Shown here in pieces: positions 22,137 through 32,865 of a stretch of DNA of 64,000 nucleotides. A program made the position numbers and the translations under genes. The DNA is from Athripsodes cinereus (Eukaryota > Arthropoda > Insecta > Trichoptera > Leptoceridae), in contig OX388319.1 of NCBI GenBank assembly GCA_947579605.1, positions 1,674,001 to 1,738,000 of the forward strand, in the 5' to 3' direction. The notes beneath the pieces are model-generated. The model saw nothing but the letters and a program-made list of their open reading frames with translations, was not told the DNA's origin and made no database searches. How positions within the stretch are numbered: position 1 is the stretch's first letter; every line of letters starts with the position of its first letter.

Positions 22137-22336
22137 NNNNNNNNNNNNNNNNNNNNNNNNNNNNNNNNNNNNNNNNNNNNNNNNNNNNNNNNNNNNNNNN
22201 NNNNNNNNNNNNNNNNNNNNNNNNNNNNNNNNNNNNNNNNNNNNNNNNNNNNNNNNNNNNNNNNNNNNNNNNNNNNNNNNNNNNNNNNNNNNNNNNNNNN
22301 NNNNNNNNNNNNNNNNNNNNNNNNNNNNNNNNNNNN
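22137..22336. other. Assembly gap of exactly 200 N
   Basis: A run of 200 N, a typical placeholder length. GAATTTGACTATTTT precedes it (22122-22136) and also follows it (22337-22351), so the flanking contigs may in fact overlap. Confidence 0.97.
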
Positions 22337-22359
22337 GAATTTGACTATTTTACATACAT

Positions 22360-22530
22360 AGTACAAAACTGTCATCTCAAAAAAATTAGCGGGGACCTGC
22401 AGGGCATCCATGAAGCAGGACCGGAGGTGGTGAACTGGCTGACAGCGCTGGAGCCAAGACTGTAGAGGATACGATGCAGCCCACATGGGTTGAGATTTAT
22501 CAACACATCGAGCCATACGAAAGTAAAGTA
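22360..22530 (-). repeat. Two-copy dispersed repeat of unknown type (copy 2)
   Basis: Matches 2650-2845 over about 160 bp, including TAGAGGATACGATGCARCCC and ACATGGGTTRAGAT. Function unknown. Confidence 0.6.
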
Positions 22531-22634
22531 AGTAGGTACCTATTTTACATATCAATCGAATGCGCAAAGATTTATGCATTTGAGATGTGGTGCTGAAGGA
22601 AATAGCTCTGAGTACATTGGACTGCACTGAACAT

Positions 22635-22815
22635 ACATAGGACCAGTGTGTCCATCTTCAGGGAGCTCAACATTTCAACAACACCCTCAACTAAGTATAA
22701 TATGCAGACAGTGCGTCTTGCGATATTTCGGGCACAATGCGATAAGGGAGCCTTCGAATCTGGAAGAAGTAATAATAACTGGGGCAGTGGGGCCGAGTAT
22801 CAGCAAGATGGATTG
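22635..22815 (+). pseudogene. RTE-C fragment, degraded
   Basis: Aligns with the antisense RTE-C copy at 63488-63783: AGGGAGCTCAACATTTC, GCGATATTTCGGGCACA and a GAAGAAGTAATAATAACTGG segment. Frameshifted, no function. Confidence 0.65.
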
Positions 22816-23505
22816 GGTTGGCACTGCTTACTTTTAGGGTGTTTGGGGTGAAATTGCTTACGTACCGTAAGGGTATTTGGAATGTGTGTTTATTTTTAAT
22901 CTTTTCTAAAAATATTGGATCTCAAAATGGTAGTTTATAGATGTATTTTTATGTCATCAGAAAAAAAACAAATTGACATGCGCATAAATGCAATGCGCAT
23001 TCTCTCAGTTTGTCAGTTGATATATATCTACAAGCAAATAATAATAATAATAGGATTCAGAGTTCAAACACATAACAGCGATCTATAATAATAATAATCA
23101 TATAAAATGTATGTGCGATCGCGCATGTATGTGGTTTCTAGTTAGGCTTTGACTTGCGCACGCAGCTCTCTGCTATATTATAGTATGGTATGTTACAGAT
23201 ATGTCGTTATATGTTACATGTCGGATCAGAAGGGGCAAAAGTTCGCTAACCTGCCTTGTGTGACAGATTGAAGAGTGATGATGCCTCTTGTGAATGTCAA
23301 CACAACATCCTCGCTGCGTAAGTACATACGTTATTGATAGAATAAATTAACAACGGTCACAACATGTCTTTAAGTCGATTAAAGAATATGAACACAATCG
23401 GCGGGTATTTTTCTTTTAAATTAAAAATGTATTGATTACATATGAATGATATTTTAGAGATTTTTTTAATAAGCTAACCAATATTATTGATGGCTAAATC
23501 ATGTA
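22816..23505. other. AT-rich spacer with (AAT)n tracts
   Basis: (ATA)n microsatellite at 23036-23050 and another at 23085-23100. No gene. Confidence 0.45.
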
Positions 23506-23645
23506 AACAAGATCCTAAAGCATGGACACTTGCTGAAGACAATGAACAGGAGACCATGGATATAATGAAAGGAAAACAAGGACAGGAATAAGTGGTTGTC
23601 AACTCTTTCTGCCTACCCCGCTAGAAAAACGGCGTGATGGTATCC
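23506..23645 (+). pseudogene. RTE-B 3' end fragment
   Basis: Decayed coding end followed by CTGCCTACCCCGCTAGAAAA and CGGCGTGATGGTATC, the characteristic RTE-B 3' end. Confidence 0.6.
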
Positions 23646-23784
23646 TATGAATATTATATGTATTTAAGCGATTTACCTATTTTTCTATCATACGATAGAT
23701 ACGAACTTTGTAGGCTTTAGACATTTTGGGCTGAATTGAGACATAAATAAAAAAAAAAAAATTACGTATTTTTTTTTGTAAATG

Positions 23785-23958
23785 CAAGAGGTAGGTATTT
23801 ATAAAACATTCAACATCTTAAGTTCAGCGATGAGGTATGCCACCCATCTTGAATGTGATTACTTATAATTAAACAGAAAATTTACATGTTTTTGGGTATA
23901 TTTGGTCTGCTAGCTGAACCCACTAAAGGGAAATATTGTGTTGATATGAATGAATGAA
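23785..23958 (+). mobile_element. SINE-A, diverged
   Basis: Contains TTCAGCGATGAGGTATGCCA and GGTCTGCTAGCTGAACCCAC; tail (TGAA)n as at 18215. Confidence 0.7.
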
Positions 23959-23986
23959 AATATTATTATGTTAAAATTGGTGTTTT

Positions 23987-24040
23987 CAACCGACGGTTCT
24001 TGGTGGAAACTCATGTTGAATTAATTATATTAATACGTTC
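23987..24040 (+). repeat. CCGACGGTTCTTGGTGGAAR-headed repeat fragment
   Basis: Shares the head of 4882-4950 and 29483-29545 with TCATGTTGAATTAAT following. The rest has been lost. Confidence 0.55.
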
Positions 24041-24079
24041 ATTTCTGGATTATAATCGTTTATAGCTACGGCAAGTGCT

Positions 24080-24410
24080 ACCCTAATAAAATATCTTTGA
24101 CAACTCAAAATCTCAAGAGGTGTTAATCAGAGTTGGCAAAAGAAGACAACTCTTGAAAAAATGAGCCAACAACGATCAAACTGGATCGGTCAGGTACGTC
24201 AGGTACCTCATCACCATAGAGGAGGGCACGATCGAAAGCAGGAATTTTAAAGAACGACCAAAAGACACCTAAATTGATCGAGTGATGAAGGATATTAACT
24301 GTCGCACATACGTAGAATTAAAGAGACTAACAGAAAATAGGGAGGAATGCAAACGAAAATCCAAACTCGTTGCAGACTATCCAATGGATTGCAACCCACT
24401 ATCATAACCC
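24080..24410 (+). pseudogene. RTE-G: degraded LINE C-terminus
   Basis: Reads, with frameshifts, as an RTE-like tail: an NWIGQV-like piece, RNFKGRPKDT, DRVMKDINCRTYVELKRL and ENREECKRK. Typical ending for RTE-like elements; several stops. Confidence 0.5.
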
Positions 24411-25214
24411 ACTATATACATGGCATCTGGTGACAAGTGCACCAATTCACGATGACTTTTCATACGATACTTTCTCTAAGTACCTATTTTTATTACAGAA
24501 ATGTACCTACTGTGTCCTCTAAAGGTTGTACTCGTAGTACAATCTACTTGCACTGTTTGTTGTTGCACACACACAATATAATACCTACATACTCTGGTCG
24601 CATTCTTTAACCTTATCTGGTTCGTAGCAAGACTATCGATATAATAAGAATAATAATAATAATAGCTACACTTTCAGACTAATGATGTTTTCAATAAGAA
24701 TAGAACGGATATCTGGAAACATTTTGATACCGGATAGGTAATAATTATATCCAGCTGGATAGGGAATAATCATTTAACCCTTAAATGCATGATTTTTTTT
24801 ATTTTTGCTGGAAATCTGTTTTTTAAATGCAATGCTTTGTATATTTGAAGGAAAAAATATGAAAAAAAAATAAAAGGTGAAGATAAGCATTAATTTTTTG
24901 AAAAAAACTAGTATGTAGCCAAATGGCTACATTATGCATTGCTATATAACTTACATAAAAATAAACTTTATTTTCATTTGTCATTAAAAAGAAATATATT
25001 TTACGAGCGATGAAATTCTTTTAATATTTTTTTTGTCAAATTCTGTATAAAATTCACTTGAAAAAAAACAAGTAAAAAGTTTCAAAATGCAACACGGGGT
25101 TACTCGTCACACTGATATAATATTGCAACTGATATTTCAAAATAAAAATGGCTGCCACAATGCAAATTACTCTATTATTTTGATCTATGGAATATTTCTA
25201 AATGGCAACAATGC
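24411..25214. other. AT-rich host repeat around the hAT-like insertion (left side)
   Basis: Includes TTAACCCTTAAATGCATGA (24776) and the 16-bp palindrome GTAGCCAAATGGCTAC (24915-24930). The palindrome recurs at 28116-28131 to the right of the transposon, so an older repeat of unknown type seems to have received the insertion. Confidence 0.45.
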
Positions 25215-25329
25215 GTGTTTACTAGGGTGTCCCAAAAAAATTAAAGTGATATTTTTTTAATGCATACCCTCGTATTTTGTTTGAATGGTCTCAAAACATT
25301 TAAAAATAAAGTTTTGCGTACTTAGGATC

Positions 25330-25350
25330 ACGATAACCCGTGCCGACTTG
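25330..25350 (+). repeat. Subterminal inverted repeat, left copy
   Basis: ACGATAACCCGTGCCGACTT plus G is the exact inverse of 27924-27944, about 108 bp in from the left tip. A likely transposase-binding site by analogy with other DNA transposons. Confidence 0.85.
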
Positions 25351-25460
25351 CAGCGAAACGTGTCTGTGCTTGCACAGTACGGCGCGACGGAAATCTCGTT
25401 CATTGCTTGCTTGTTACTTGTTTGTTTTATTAGTCAACGCATTACTTTTGAGTAGTCAAC

Positions 25461-27798
25461 ATGTCAGTGGAGTTAAGAAGTTCTAAAAAGGAGATTTTTT
25501 TAATAGGAGACGTAAAACATCAAATCACCGGTTCGAAACTTCCCTCTAATGGACAAGTACTGGGAGTTTTGTTCTATAATATTCGTGAAGTGAATTTAAG
25601 TGTCAATGAAAGTGCAAATCTAACTATTCGTGAGTGTATTATTTACTGGGAAAAGGCACGTATACCGACTAAATCATTACCTAACTGTGTTAAGAAACTA
25701 ATTTCGTTATACCAAGTTTGGAGAGATTTGCAAAAAAATGCGAAAAAAACACAAGAAGTGTTTGAACAACGTCGACAAGAGTTTCTTTCCAACTTAGACA
25801 ATTTGTTTGACATTGCTCATGCCGATGCGCTTCAGCTAATAAAAATAAATGAAGATAGGATCTTTTTGGAGCACCAAAGAAAACCAGGTCGGCCTGGTCA
25901 CTTAGCCGGAGTGGACAAAAAACTTACAGAAAAAGAAGAAAAGGCGCGCCTTAGAAACATTGAGGAGGAAAAGCGACGTGCTAAATATTTTTCATCGTTA
26001 GCTCCATCGACATCATCTTATGAACCACCACAAGAAAACTCATCTTCTGATTCTGAAATAATAGACTTAAAAGAAAATAGACCCAGCCTAAGTGGTGCTT
26101 CCTCTCAGCCCGATAAAACTTGTATGCCGAAAAATTTTATAACTCCGAAGTTGGTTGCCGCATTAGATAGATGTCAGTTAAGTGTGAGAGATTCTGTTTT
26201 TATAATAGAAGCTACTATTGAGGCATTAGGGCATAACACGGATGATTTTTCTATAAGCAAGTCCTCGATCCATAGAATTCGTACAGAAATGCGCAGAGAG
26301 CGGGCTGAAGCTATAAAAGTTAATTTTCAAAACAATATCCCGGATACGGTAACTGTCCACTGGGATGGAAAACTATTGTCGGCTCTAGATTCACGTAAAT
26401 CTAAAGAAGAACGCCTCCCGATAGTTATTTCTTATGATAATAATGAACAACTTATCGCTGTGCCAAAATTGGACAGCTCATCAGGAAGCGAACAGGCACA
26501 GGCAGTTTGGAATGCCATTATCAACTGGAATCTTGAGGACAGAGTGCAGATTCTCTGTTGTGATACTACTGCTTCAAATACAGGTCGTATTAATGGTGCA
26601 TGTGTGCTTCTCGAACAAAAACTGGATAGAGAAATGCTTATTTTTGCTTGCCGTCATCACATCTACGAACTAGTATTAAAAAGTGTGTTTGAAGCGAAAA
26701 TCAGCCAAGTAACTACAAGCCCAGACATTCCATTGTTTAAAAATTTTCGAGAAAACTGGAAAAATGTCGATGCCGATAAAATACAAATTTGTACAGAAAA
26801 GCTATCCTGTTTAAATGTTTCAGAAATTGATAAACTGCTAGAATTCTACCGATTTGAATTAACTAAAGAAATAGCTAGAGATGACTATCGTGAATTAATT
26901 GAGCTTTCAATAATATTTCTTGGTGGAGATACAGAGAAGAAATTTAAGATTCGGCCTCCAGGTGCTATGCACCAAGCTCGGTGGATGGCGAGAGCCATTT
27001 ATTCGTTAAAAATATCATTACTAAGCTCCCAATTCAGAATTTCAAACAAGGATAAGGCAGCTCTATTGGATGTCTGTCTGTTTATCGTGACATCCTACGT
27101 CAAATTCTGGCTCCAATGCATTTTAGCAGTAAAAGCACCTTATCAGGACTTATGCTTTTTAAAGTCCATAAAAGCTTACGAAACAGTAGATAAAAGCATT
27201 TCCAAAGCAGCTTTACAGAAGTTTTGCCAGCATTTATGGTATTTGACAGATGAAGTGTCTATTTTGTCTTTATTTGACGATGATGTCGATCAAGAAACTA
27301 AAGAAAAAATGGTTGCCAACTTAGCTACAGAAAACCCATCAGCCCATGATAAACGTTACATTGCATCCAAAGAAGAACTTTGTGGCCCACTTTTTGGTAT
27401 GTCTTTTATGTTAATTATGCTTCGATTTTCTTCTATAGTTTACCATACGATTGATAACCGTTCCTTTTGTTTTAATTTCAGAGAAAAACATCGATGACTT
27501 CGTCTCTGTCAAAAGCAAGTTCCTATTTAATCGACTCAAAATTGATGACAGTTTTCTGAAGAAGAGCCCTTCTTTATGGTCAAATGATGATTTGTTCCAA
27601 CAAGCTAAAAGGAAGCTATTGACACTGAGAGCAGTTAATGATACGGCAGAAAGAGCGGTTAAATTAATGCAAGACTTTCATGGTATAATCACTGTTGAAG
27701 AGGAGCAAAAGCAATTTTTATTACGTTGCGTACAAGAACATAGAAACGTATATCCTGATTGTAAAAAGCAAACGTTAAAAAAGAAATTTAATGATTAA
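25461..27798 (+). CDS. hAT-like DDE transposase, two exons (join 25461-27396, 27482-27798)
   Basis: Predicted 750-aa nuclear enzyme that would cut and paste the element carrying it. The start ATG at 25461 follows a favourable GTCAAC. Residues 1-120 form an unrecognised N-terminal region. Residues 141-176 are basic and glutamate-rich (KPGRPGH, then EKEEKARLR), perhaps DNA-binding or a coiled coil; 180-225 are serine-rich and likely disordered. The probable catalytic core has VHWDGK (D302), CCDTTASN (D368), a C-x-x-H motif CRHH (397-400) and ARWMAR (R507, W508). The second exon supplies NDTAERAV (E702), the best candidate for the catalytic glutamate. The exons join in frame across an 85-bp GT-AG intron with a split GAG codon. 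I recall related uncharacterised insect and cnidarian proteins of this size. I see no BED zinc finger. The catalytic assignments are inference. Confidence 0.85.
27397..27481 (+). other. 85-bp intron in the transposase gene
   Basis: Donor G|GTATGT at 27397, acceptor TTTTAATTTCAG| ending at 27481. Splicing joins two frames that otherwise end and begin separately. If retained, translation runs 33 codons into the intron and stops at 27497, giving a 678-aa product without the second-exon region. Confidence 0.85.
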
Positions 27799-27821
27799 TT
27801 TGTCTTTTACTATAAATACAT

Positions 27822-27827
27822 AATAAA
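27822..27827 (+). promoter_or_regulatory. Polyadenylation signal AATAAA
   Basis: Lies 24 bp after the transposase stop codon, a sensible position for ending the transcript. Confidence 0.7.
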
Positions 27828-27923
27828 TATCATAAATGTGTTTTATTTACTGAATATAATTAATAATGAACTCTACAATGTCCCTATAGCTCCATACTAA
27901 CTTTTCAACTAAAACTTTGACGT

Positions 27924-27944
27924 CAAGTCGGCACGGGTTATCGT
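27924..27944 (-). repeat. Subterminal inverted repeat, right copy
   Basis: Exact inverse of 25330-25350, about 119 bp in from the right tip. Confidence 0.85.
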
Positions 27945-28143
27945 TATCCGATCTCAATAATATTTAATATTTAAGTTTTCGGAGTCAAATGAAAAAAAAT
28001 TAGAGGGTATGCGTTTTGAAATTCGAAAAAAAATAATTTACCCTTATAGCCTGGGACACCCTAGTGTTTACACTAACACTTCATTTGGTTAAAAAATATA
28101 CAAGGTTTTAGGTATGTAGCCAAATGGCTACAAAATGCATTTA

Positions 28144-28407
28144 AACATTGCCATCGGCATAGACTTCATCTTCAACCACTAAGGTCCAATAAGTTTGATC
28201 AAATTGCAAATCAACGAGGGTAAGAGTGTCATGATTCTGTTTTTTATTTATTGCAAATATATTTTTGAATGTATGGTGTGTTAAATTTGTGCCATTAAGG
28301 ATGATGCTTATCCTAAATATTATATCTTCACCAACATTTTGTCCATACGAGAAGAAAAAATAACGTAAGTTACAAATAGAGTAATTTCTTTGGTGAAGTT
28401 TTGAAGT
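28144..28407 (-). other. 88-codon open frame of unknown origin
   Basis: Stop TAA at 28141-28143; open upstream to a stop at 28408. The translation has protein-like composition in its C-terminal two thirds, with VGEDIIFRISIILNGTNL and LVDLQFDQTYWTLVVEDEVY. No ATG in a useful place, so it would be a last exon or a fragment. I recognise no family. It ends just beside the GTAGCCAAATGGCTAC palindrome, so it may belong to the repeat that surrounds the hAT-like element. Confidence 0.3.
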
Positions 28408-28439
28408 TTATTGGTCGTAAGAACAGGCATCTCTGTCTA

Positions 28440-28600
28440 TCTATACCCTCTCACCACATACCAAGTAGGGTAGGCAGAGAGAACGGAACCCCATAAAAAT
28501 TTAACCCTACATACTTCTTTCGCTTCTTTTACATTCATACAATTTCTCATTCACACATGTCGATTTCTTTTACTTGAGTATTTTTGAACACTAGCCTTTT
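28440..28600 (-). pseudogene. RTE-B fragment
   Basis: Antisense 3' end: TACCCTCTCACCACATACC, AGTAGGGTAGGCAGAGAGAA, then the complement of a MNVKEAKEV-like coding piece (TTCTTTCGCTTCTTTTACAT). Confidence 0.6.
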
Positions 28601-28934
28601 GTATTAAAAATGCGTTCTTCATTAATATAAATATTTGTCTATCCGGAAAAATCACATGACATTTCATCTTTAGTTTTCAGTACATCCTCCTAGTTGTATA
28701 AAGAGCAAAATAATTACATTAATAACATAAGTAGCTGGCTACCTTCAACGCAAGTTGAATTCTTTGTTTTTTTATACTTTTTCTCCGATACCGGAATCGA
28801 TCGATCGACCTTTTTCCTCAATATAAAAGGTATATAATATTTTTACAATAGCTGTAAACTCGGTTGAGATTGTTAGAACAAAGCTGACAAAACTAAGGAA
28901 TCGACTTACTAGAGCATCAAAAAATTATACTATA

Positions 28935-29135
28935 CACCGTGTCCCAAGTGGGGTAGGAAGAGAGAACGGAACGCCAAATATATCTATTTTTTATTTTATT
29001 TTATTTTATTTTCACAATATTTAGAATCAAACAGTCTTTACACACTTCCTTCACGTTTATACAATTTCTCATGCACGGACGTCAGTTTCTCTTACTCAAC
29101 AAATAGCCGTCCTTCATGTGGTTCTCGGATGTCCG
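28935..29135 (-). pseudogene. RTE-B fragment interrupted by a (TTTTA)n tail
   Basis: CCGTGTCCCAAGTGGGGTAG and GAGAACGGAACGCCA mark the 3' end. A (TTTTA)n run at 28985-29015 looks like an inserted retroelement tail. Coding remnants continue to GGATGTCCGCG near 29128. Confidence 0.55.
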
Positions 29136-30731
29136 CGAAAAATTCATTTCAAAATAAAAAAAAAACGAAATTCGTCTCCAAAAAACCGTTTATCAAAAAT
29201 TTTCAAAGTTCATCAAAAGAATTCATCTCCAGAAAACCGTGATTTCATGAAGTTTTCAAGATCGGAAATTGTCACAGATGTGCTTTGATCACCATAGACT
29301 TGATGGTCACCTCTTCAAAATAAACTTGGTAACGTCCCCATATTACGAGCTTAATGTAGATATCCTGGACCTTGTCTTCCTTGGGTGTCCAAAAAAAGGA
29401 TGCGTCTGAAATATTTTTATTACGAGGGAGCACCATAAATCAATGGGAATTCAAATATAGGGAGGGTATTATTTTAGTCCATGCAGACCGATGGTATTTG
29501 GTGGCAGTTCATGTTGAATTATTAGAATTAAAACATTTTTCTGACATATTATTGCGATTGTTTGTTGTTTATATATGATTTGTAAATAAGTTAAGCAAAT
29601 GCAAAATGTAAGTATATTTTATTTGACTTTAATATTTTTGTAAAAGGCGTGTAAACCTTATATTTTGGTAAATAAATAAATAATTTTATATTTATTTCCG
29701 AGGTGACGGTGAAGTTTGATTGGTTTTCAAATTGCTAAATATAATTATGTGCTAAATAAAATATAATTTTGTTTATAGTACTTATACCTACTTTAGTTAT
29801 ATGTACCTATATATATTTTATTTATTTTTTATTATATCTTTTCTTTTATGTACTTAGCTATGTACATCCAATAAACCCGCCATTTGTGCTACTTTATTTA
29901 TTTTTTTATAAATCTTCACAAAGATATAAAAATTTATATGAACAAAAATATGATCATAATTATAATTTTATTTTGTGTTTTAATTTATGTCACCTTATGC
30001 AAATTAAAGGTTAAAAAATATAATTTATTGTCCACTTTACCTATATTTATTTTTTACATAAGGTTGCTACAGCTTTCAAATTAATTAACTAGCTCTTCAG
30101 TTTTTGAAACTAGGCTAGCCTTAGAAATCCTAGTCTAAATGTCTCTGTAAAAGCTAGAAAAGTATTAGGAGCACATAATGTAACAAGGATCCTAGCAACA
30201 TTTTCTAACTATAGTCAAAGCCACGCGCAACGTTTATTTAGAAAGTATCAGGCGAACATAAACCTACAGGAGTAAAATTATTATAATAACAATAGTGATG
30301 ATAGGTATATAATTCTTACACCCTAGGCAAAATAGAGAATGTATGTTTTGCTCGCTCACACTCATAGGTAAATATATGTACAATAAGAAGGCATTTGCTG
30401 CTACCTTCCTACCTACGTAGGTACTAGACTAGGAGTAGGTACCTACCCATTACTAGATATACCTAGTTGTATAATACTTAATAATCTTTATTGACCTTTA
30501 TTATAACAGGATGCATGTTTGTATGTTTGTAGAAATATAGTTTTTTTGTTATTGTTGTTGGAATGCGTAGACCCAACGATCACCCGGATAGCGCAGAAGT
30601 CTAGGGATTTCAATTTACTAGCGATAATTATATCTATTTATTTTCAATAATTCAGAAAGAAAGTTTACATCCAATTATAATGTGATAGCTGACATTTTTG
30701 TTAGGTATAATGAAAAAACAAAGAAAACAAT
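29136..30731. other. AT-rich spacer
   Basis: A fragment of the CCGACGGTT-type repeat is at 29483-29545. The frames at 29769-30084 are low-complexity. Several TAGGTACCTAC tracts lie at 30410-30450. No gene. Confidence 0.45.
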
Positions 30732-30895
30732 TGTTTCCCGCAAGTGGGACAGCCAGCGGACTACCTGCATGTACTTGTTAAACATGCAGATTATACTCTC
30801 CGTGCCAATAAAAAAAATGAGACATTCAGGATGGGTGGCATATCTCATCGCTGAATTGTAAGTGACATTTTACGAACATCTTCTTTTTTCACAAC
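30732..30895 (-). mobile_element. SINE-A, partial
   Basis: From the GCAAGTGGGACAGCCAGC hairpin complement to TAAGTGACATTTTACGAACA. The (TAG)n tail is missing. Confidence 0.75.
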
Positions 30896-31471
30896 ATTCG
30901 AAAAGTTAATTTAAAATTTGTAGTAGATCAATTTTTTAAATTAGACTGCACGGGATAAATAATTGTATTGCTATCCCGGTGATATTTGCTAGTAAGCATT
31001 ACAAATTCGCAAATAGTTCCTACCTCTATACATACATAATATTATTCTCTTCATAACTATTATAGTACTGCGGTATAGAACTATTACTACGAGACGCAGT
31101 ATGTAATGACACGGAGGCTATATTATATAGGTGATATTATATTAGTAAGGGCCAATATTTAAATGTAACCTTATGGTAACATTAACCCTGAGCTAGCCCT
31201 TAATTTGGTCAAATTGGGTTTAACATCCAATAAACTACAATATTTAACAATTTTTTTGTTTTACTTTTTTAATATAAGTATTTTTTTGCTGTTTTTGTTT
31301 CATATAAGAGTTGAACACTGTAAGACCGAGAGATAGTTACATAAATAAATAAATTCTACACCAAATTTAAAGGGCAAAAAAGTTACTCTCTGGGATATCT
31401 ACTAGTCGTTACGTATGGTCATTATTATAAATTTAAAATGATCAATCGATTATACTAATAAAAATTCCATG
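30896..31471. other. AT-rich spacer
   Basis: Nothing recognised. Confidence 0.45.
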
Positions 31472-31832
31472 GAATAGCTGGCAAATAATTGATCTCCCAC
31501 TCTTTACCGTAATATTTCGAATGTACTCTAAAAGGAAGGTGTCTGAAAAATTAAAGAAATTTTGCATCTCAAATTCAGCGATGAGGTTTTCCACCAATCC
31601 TGAATGTCTAAAATTTTGTTGGCACAGAGAAAACAACATTATCTTTATTTTATTTTATTTTATTGTAACAGAGTCATACAGTTTATCTTACAATATAATA
31701 CAACAACAAAAAATATTTATAATACATAAACCAATCTAGACTCTACACAGTAAGTAAAAAACATCAAACAAACAAACAATTATTATTACATACGGCTAAT
31801 TTGCTGGCTACCCCAAAAGGAGTAGTAGTATT
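31472..31832 (+). mobile_element. SINE-A split by a retroelement tail
   Basis: The 5' part runs to TTGGCACAGAGAAAAC at 31646; the 3' part resumes at TTACATACGGCTAATTTGCT (31787) and ends GGAGTAGTAGTATTAG. The intervening 140 bp start with (TTTTA)n at 31653 and look like an antisense LINE tail similar to 18765. Confidence 0.65.
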
Positions 31833-32414
31833 AGTATCTAATTTTGATAACAATGACAGAAATAAGCTCTGTGTCCCAGGAGATCACAGCACCATAGAAA
31901 CAGATCTATGTACAGATCTTTTAGAAGAGGAAGAAGAAAAAGAAGAAGAAGACAGAAATATGTCACTGAGGGTCGCACTCATCTGTCACTTACAATTTTG
32001 TATCGAATAGTTGTAAAATATTGAAGCAAATTGGTTGTAAAAGCAAATTAAACCAAATTAAGGGCACATCGAAATAATGGGCCTAAGCCAAGAAGGCAAG
32101 TAGAGTTACTATACTAATCTACTAAAATCTAGAGTGTTACATTCGATACATACGTACGTTATATTATTATATATTGCTGTTTAGTACTCTACGCTAGGAC
32201 TTGCTATAATAATAAATATATACATAATACAATACACTTAGTGTTGTTCTGCACGGTTTACCTAGTCAACTTACTCCTTGCTCACCTTTGGAATAATAAT
32301 ACGCTATCGCTACGGAACTGACTTCTTTACTGTACAGGGTGTAAAATATCCTTCCACAGTCAATAATCTATAATTATTGAGGCAACCCAGGTGGGTATTA
32401 ATTATTAATATTAC
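31833..32414. other. Spacer with a purine-rich GAA tract
   Basis: GAGGAAGAAGAAAAAGAAGA at 31927 lies in a 69-codon frame. It may be an RTE tail in sense. No gene called. Confidence 0.4.
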
Positions 32415-32865
32415 TCTCTTTAAACTAACTTTGCACATCATTATAGCTATCAGCCAACGCGATGTGCAAAGAGACACAATTTATGAACATAATTTATTTA
32501 CATGACACCTACTCACAAATAAAAATCACATAACAGTAGAAAAAAAAGGTCCCAATGTCAAAAAGGGTCAACAAATTAAACAAGACTGTTGCCTTGTTGG
32601 TCGGAAAATTCATCACCAAATGTGTTCTTCCATGGGTAGAATAATATAGCAACAAATGCCTCCGCGATCTATTGTAGGAGTGCGTTAAATAAAATAACAA
32701 CTCGGTCAATATCATCGGATATTGAACGATTCCGTTTAATAATTTAGTAAAAATGGTAAATAGGAACATTTTTCTTCTTTTCTCGAGTGTACCATAACCT
32801 AAAAATCCAGCGACAAGCAATGAAAGATTAAGGAATTGGTAATATCCATACGTTTGATAGTGCAA
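32415..32865 (-). pseudogene. LINE C-terminus and 3' hairpin (Jockey/CR1-like)
   Basis: A minus-strand open frame of 118 codons (32509-32865) contains LGYGTLEKRRKMFLFTIF, KLLNGIVQYPMIL and HLLLYYSTHGRTHLVMNF, which matches the layout of the C-terminal end of Jockey/CR1-like reverse transcriptases. Further 3' on that strand is the hairpin GATGTGCAAAG...CTTTGCACATC (32423-32472), shared with 61990-62035. 5'-truncated. Confidence 0.65.

Larger units (their letters stand above)
25223..28063 (+). mobile_element. Potentially autonomous hAT-like DNA transposon, 2841 bp
   Basis: Both ends are TAGGGTGTCCC in inverted orientation (25223-25233 and 28053-28063). They are flanked by perfect 8-bp direct repeats GTGTTTAC (25215-25222 and 28064-28071). 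The target fits nTnnnnAn, the preference known for hAT elements. Inside the ends are further inverted repeats: GCATACCCTC (25262-25271 and 28003-28012) and a 21-bp pair at 25330 and 27924. The single gene between them encodes a transposase. Terminal, subterminal and coding parts all look intact, which suggests recent insertion. Superfamily rests on TSD length, TAGGG end and the C-x-x-H motif; P or Zisupton elements also make 8-bp duplications. Confidence 0.9.

Noticed and set aside
22126..22627. ORFs spanning the N run
   Set aside because: They are open only because N cannot encode a stop.
29769..30084. Two overlapping hydrophobic ORFs
   Set aside because: Same reason: low complexity, overlapping frames and no conserved pattern.
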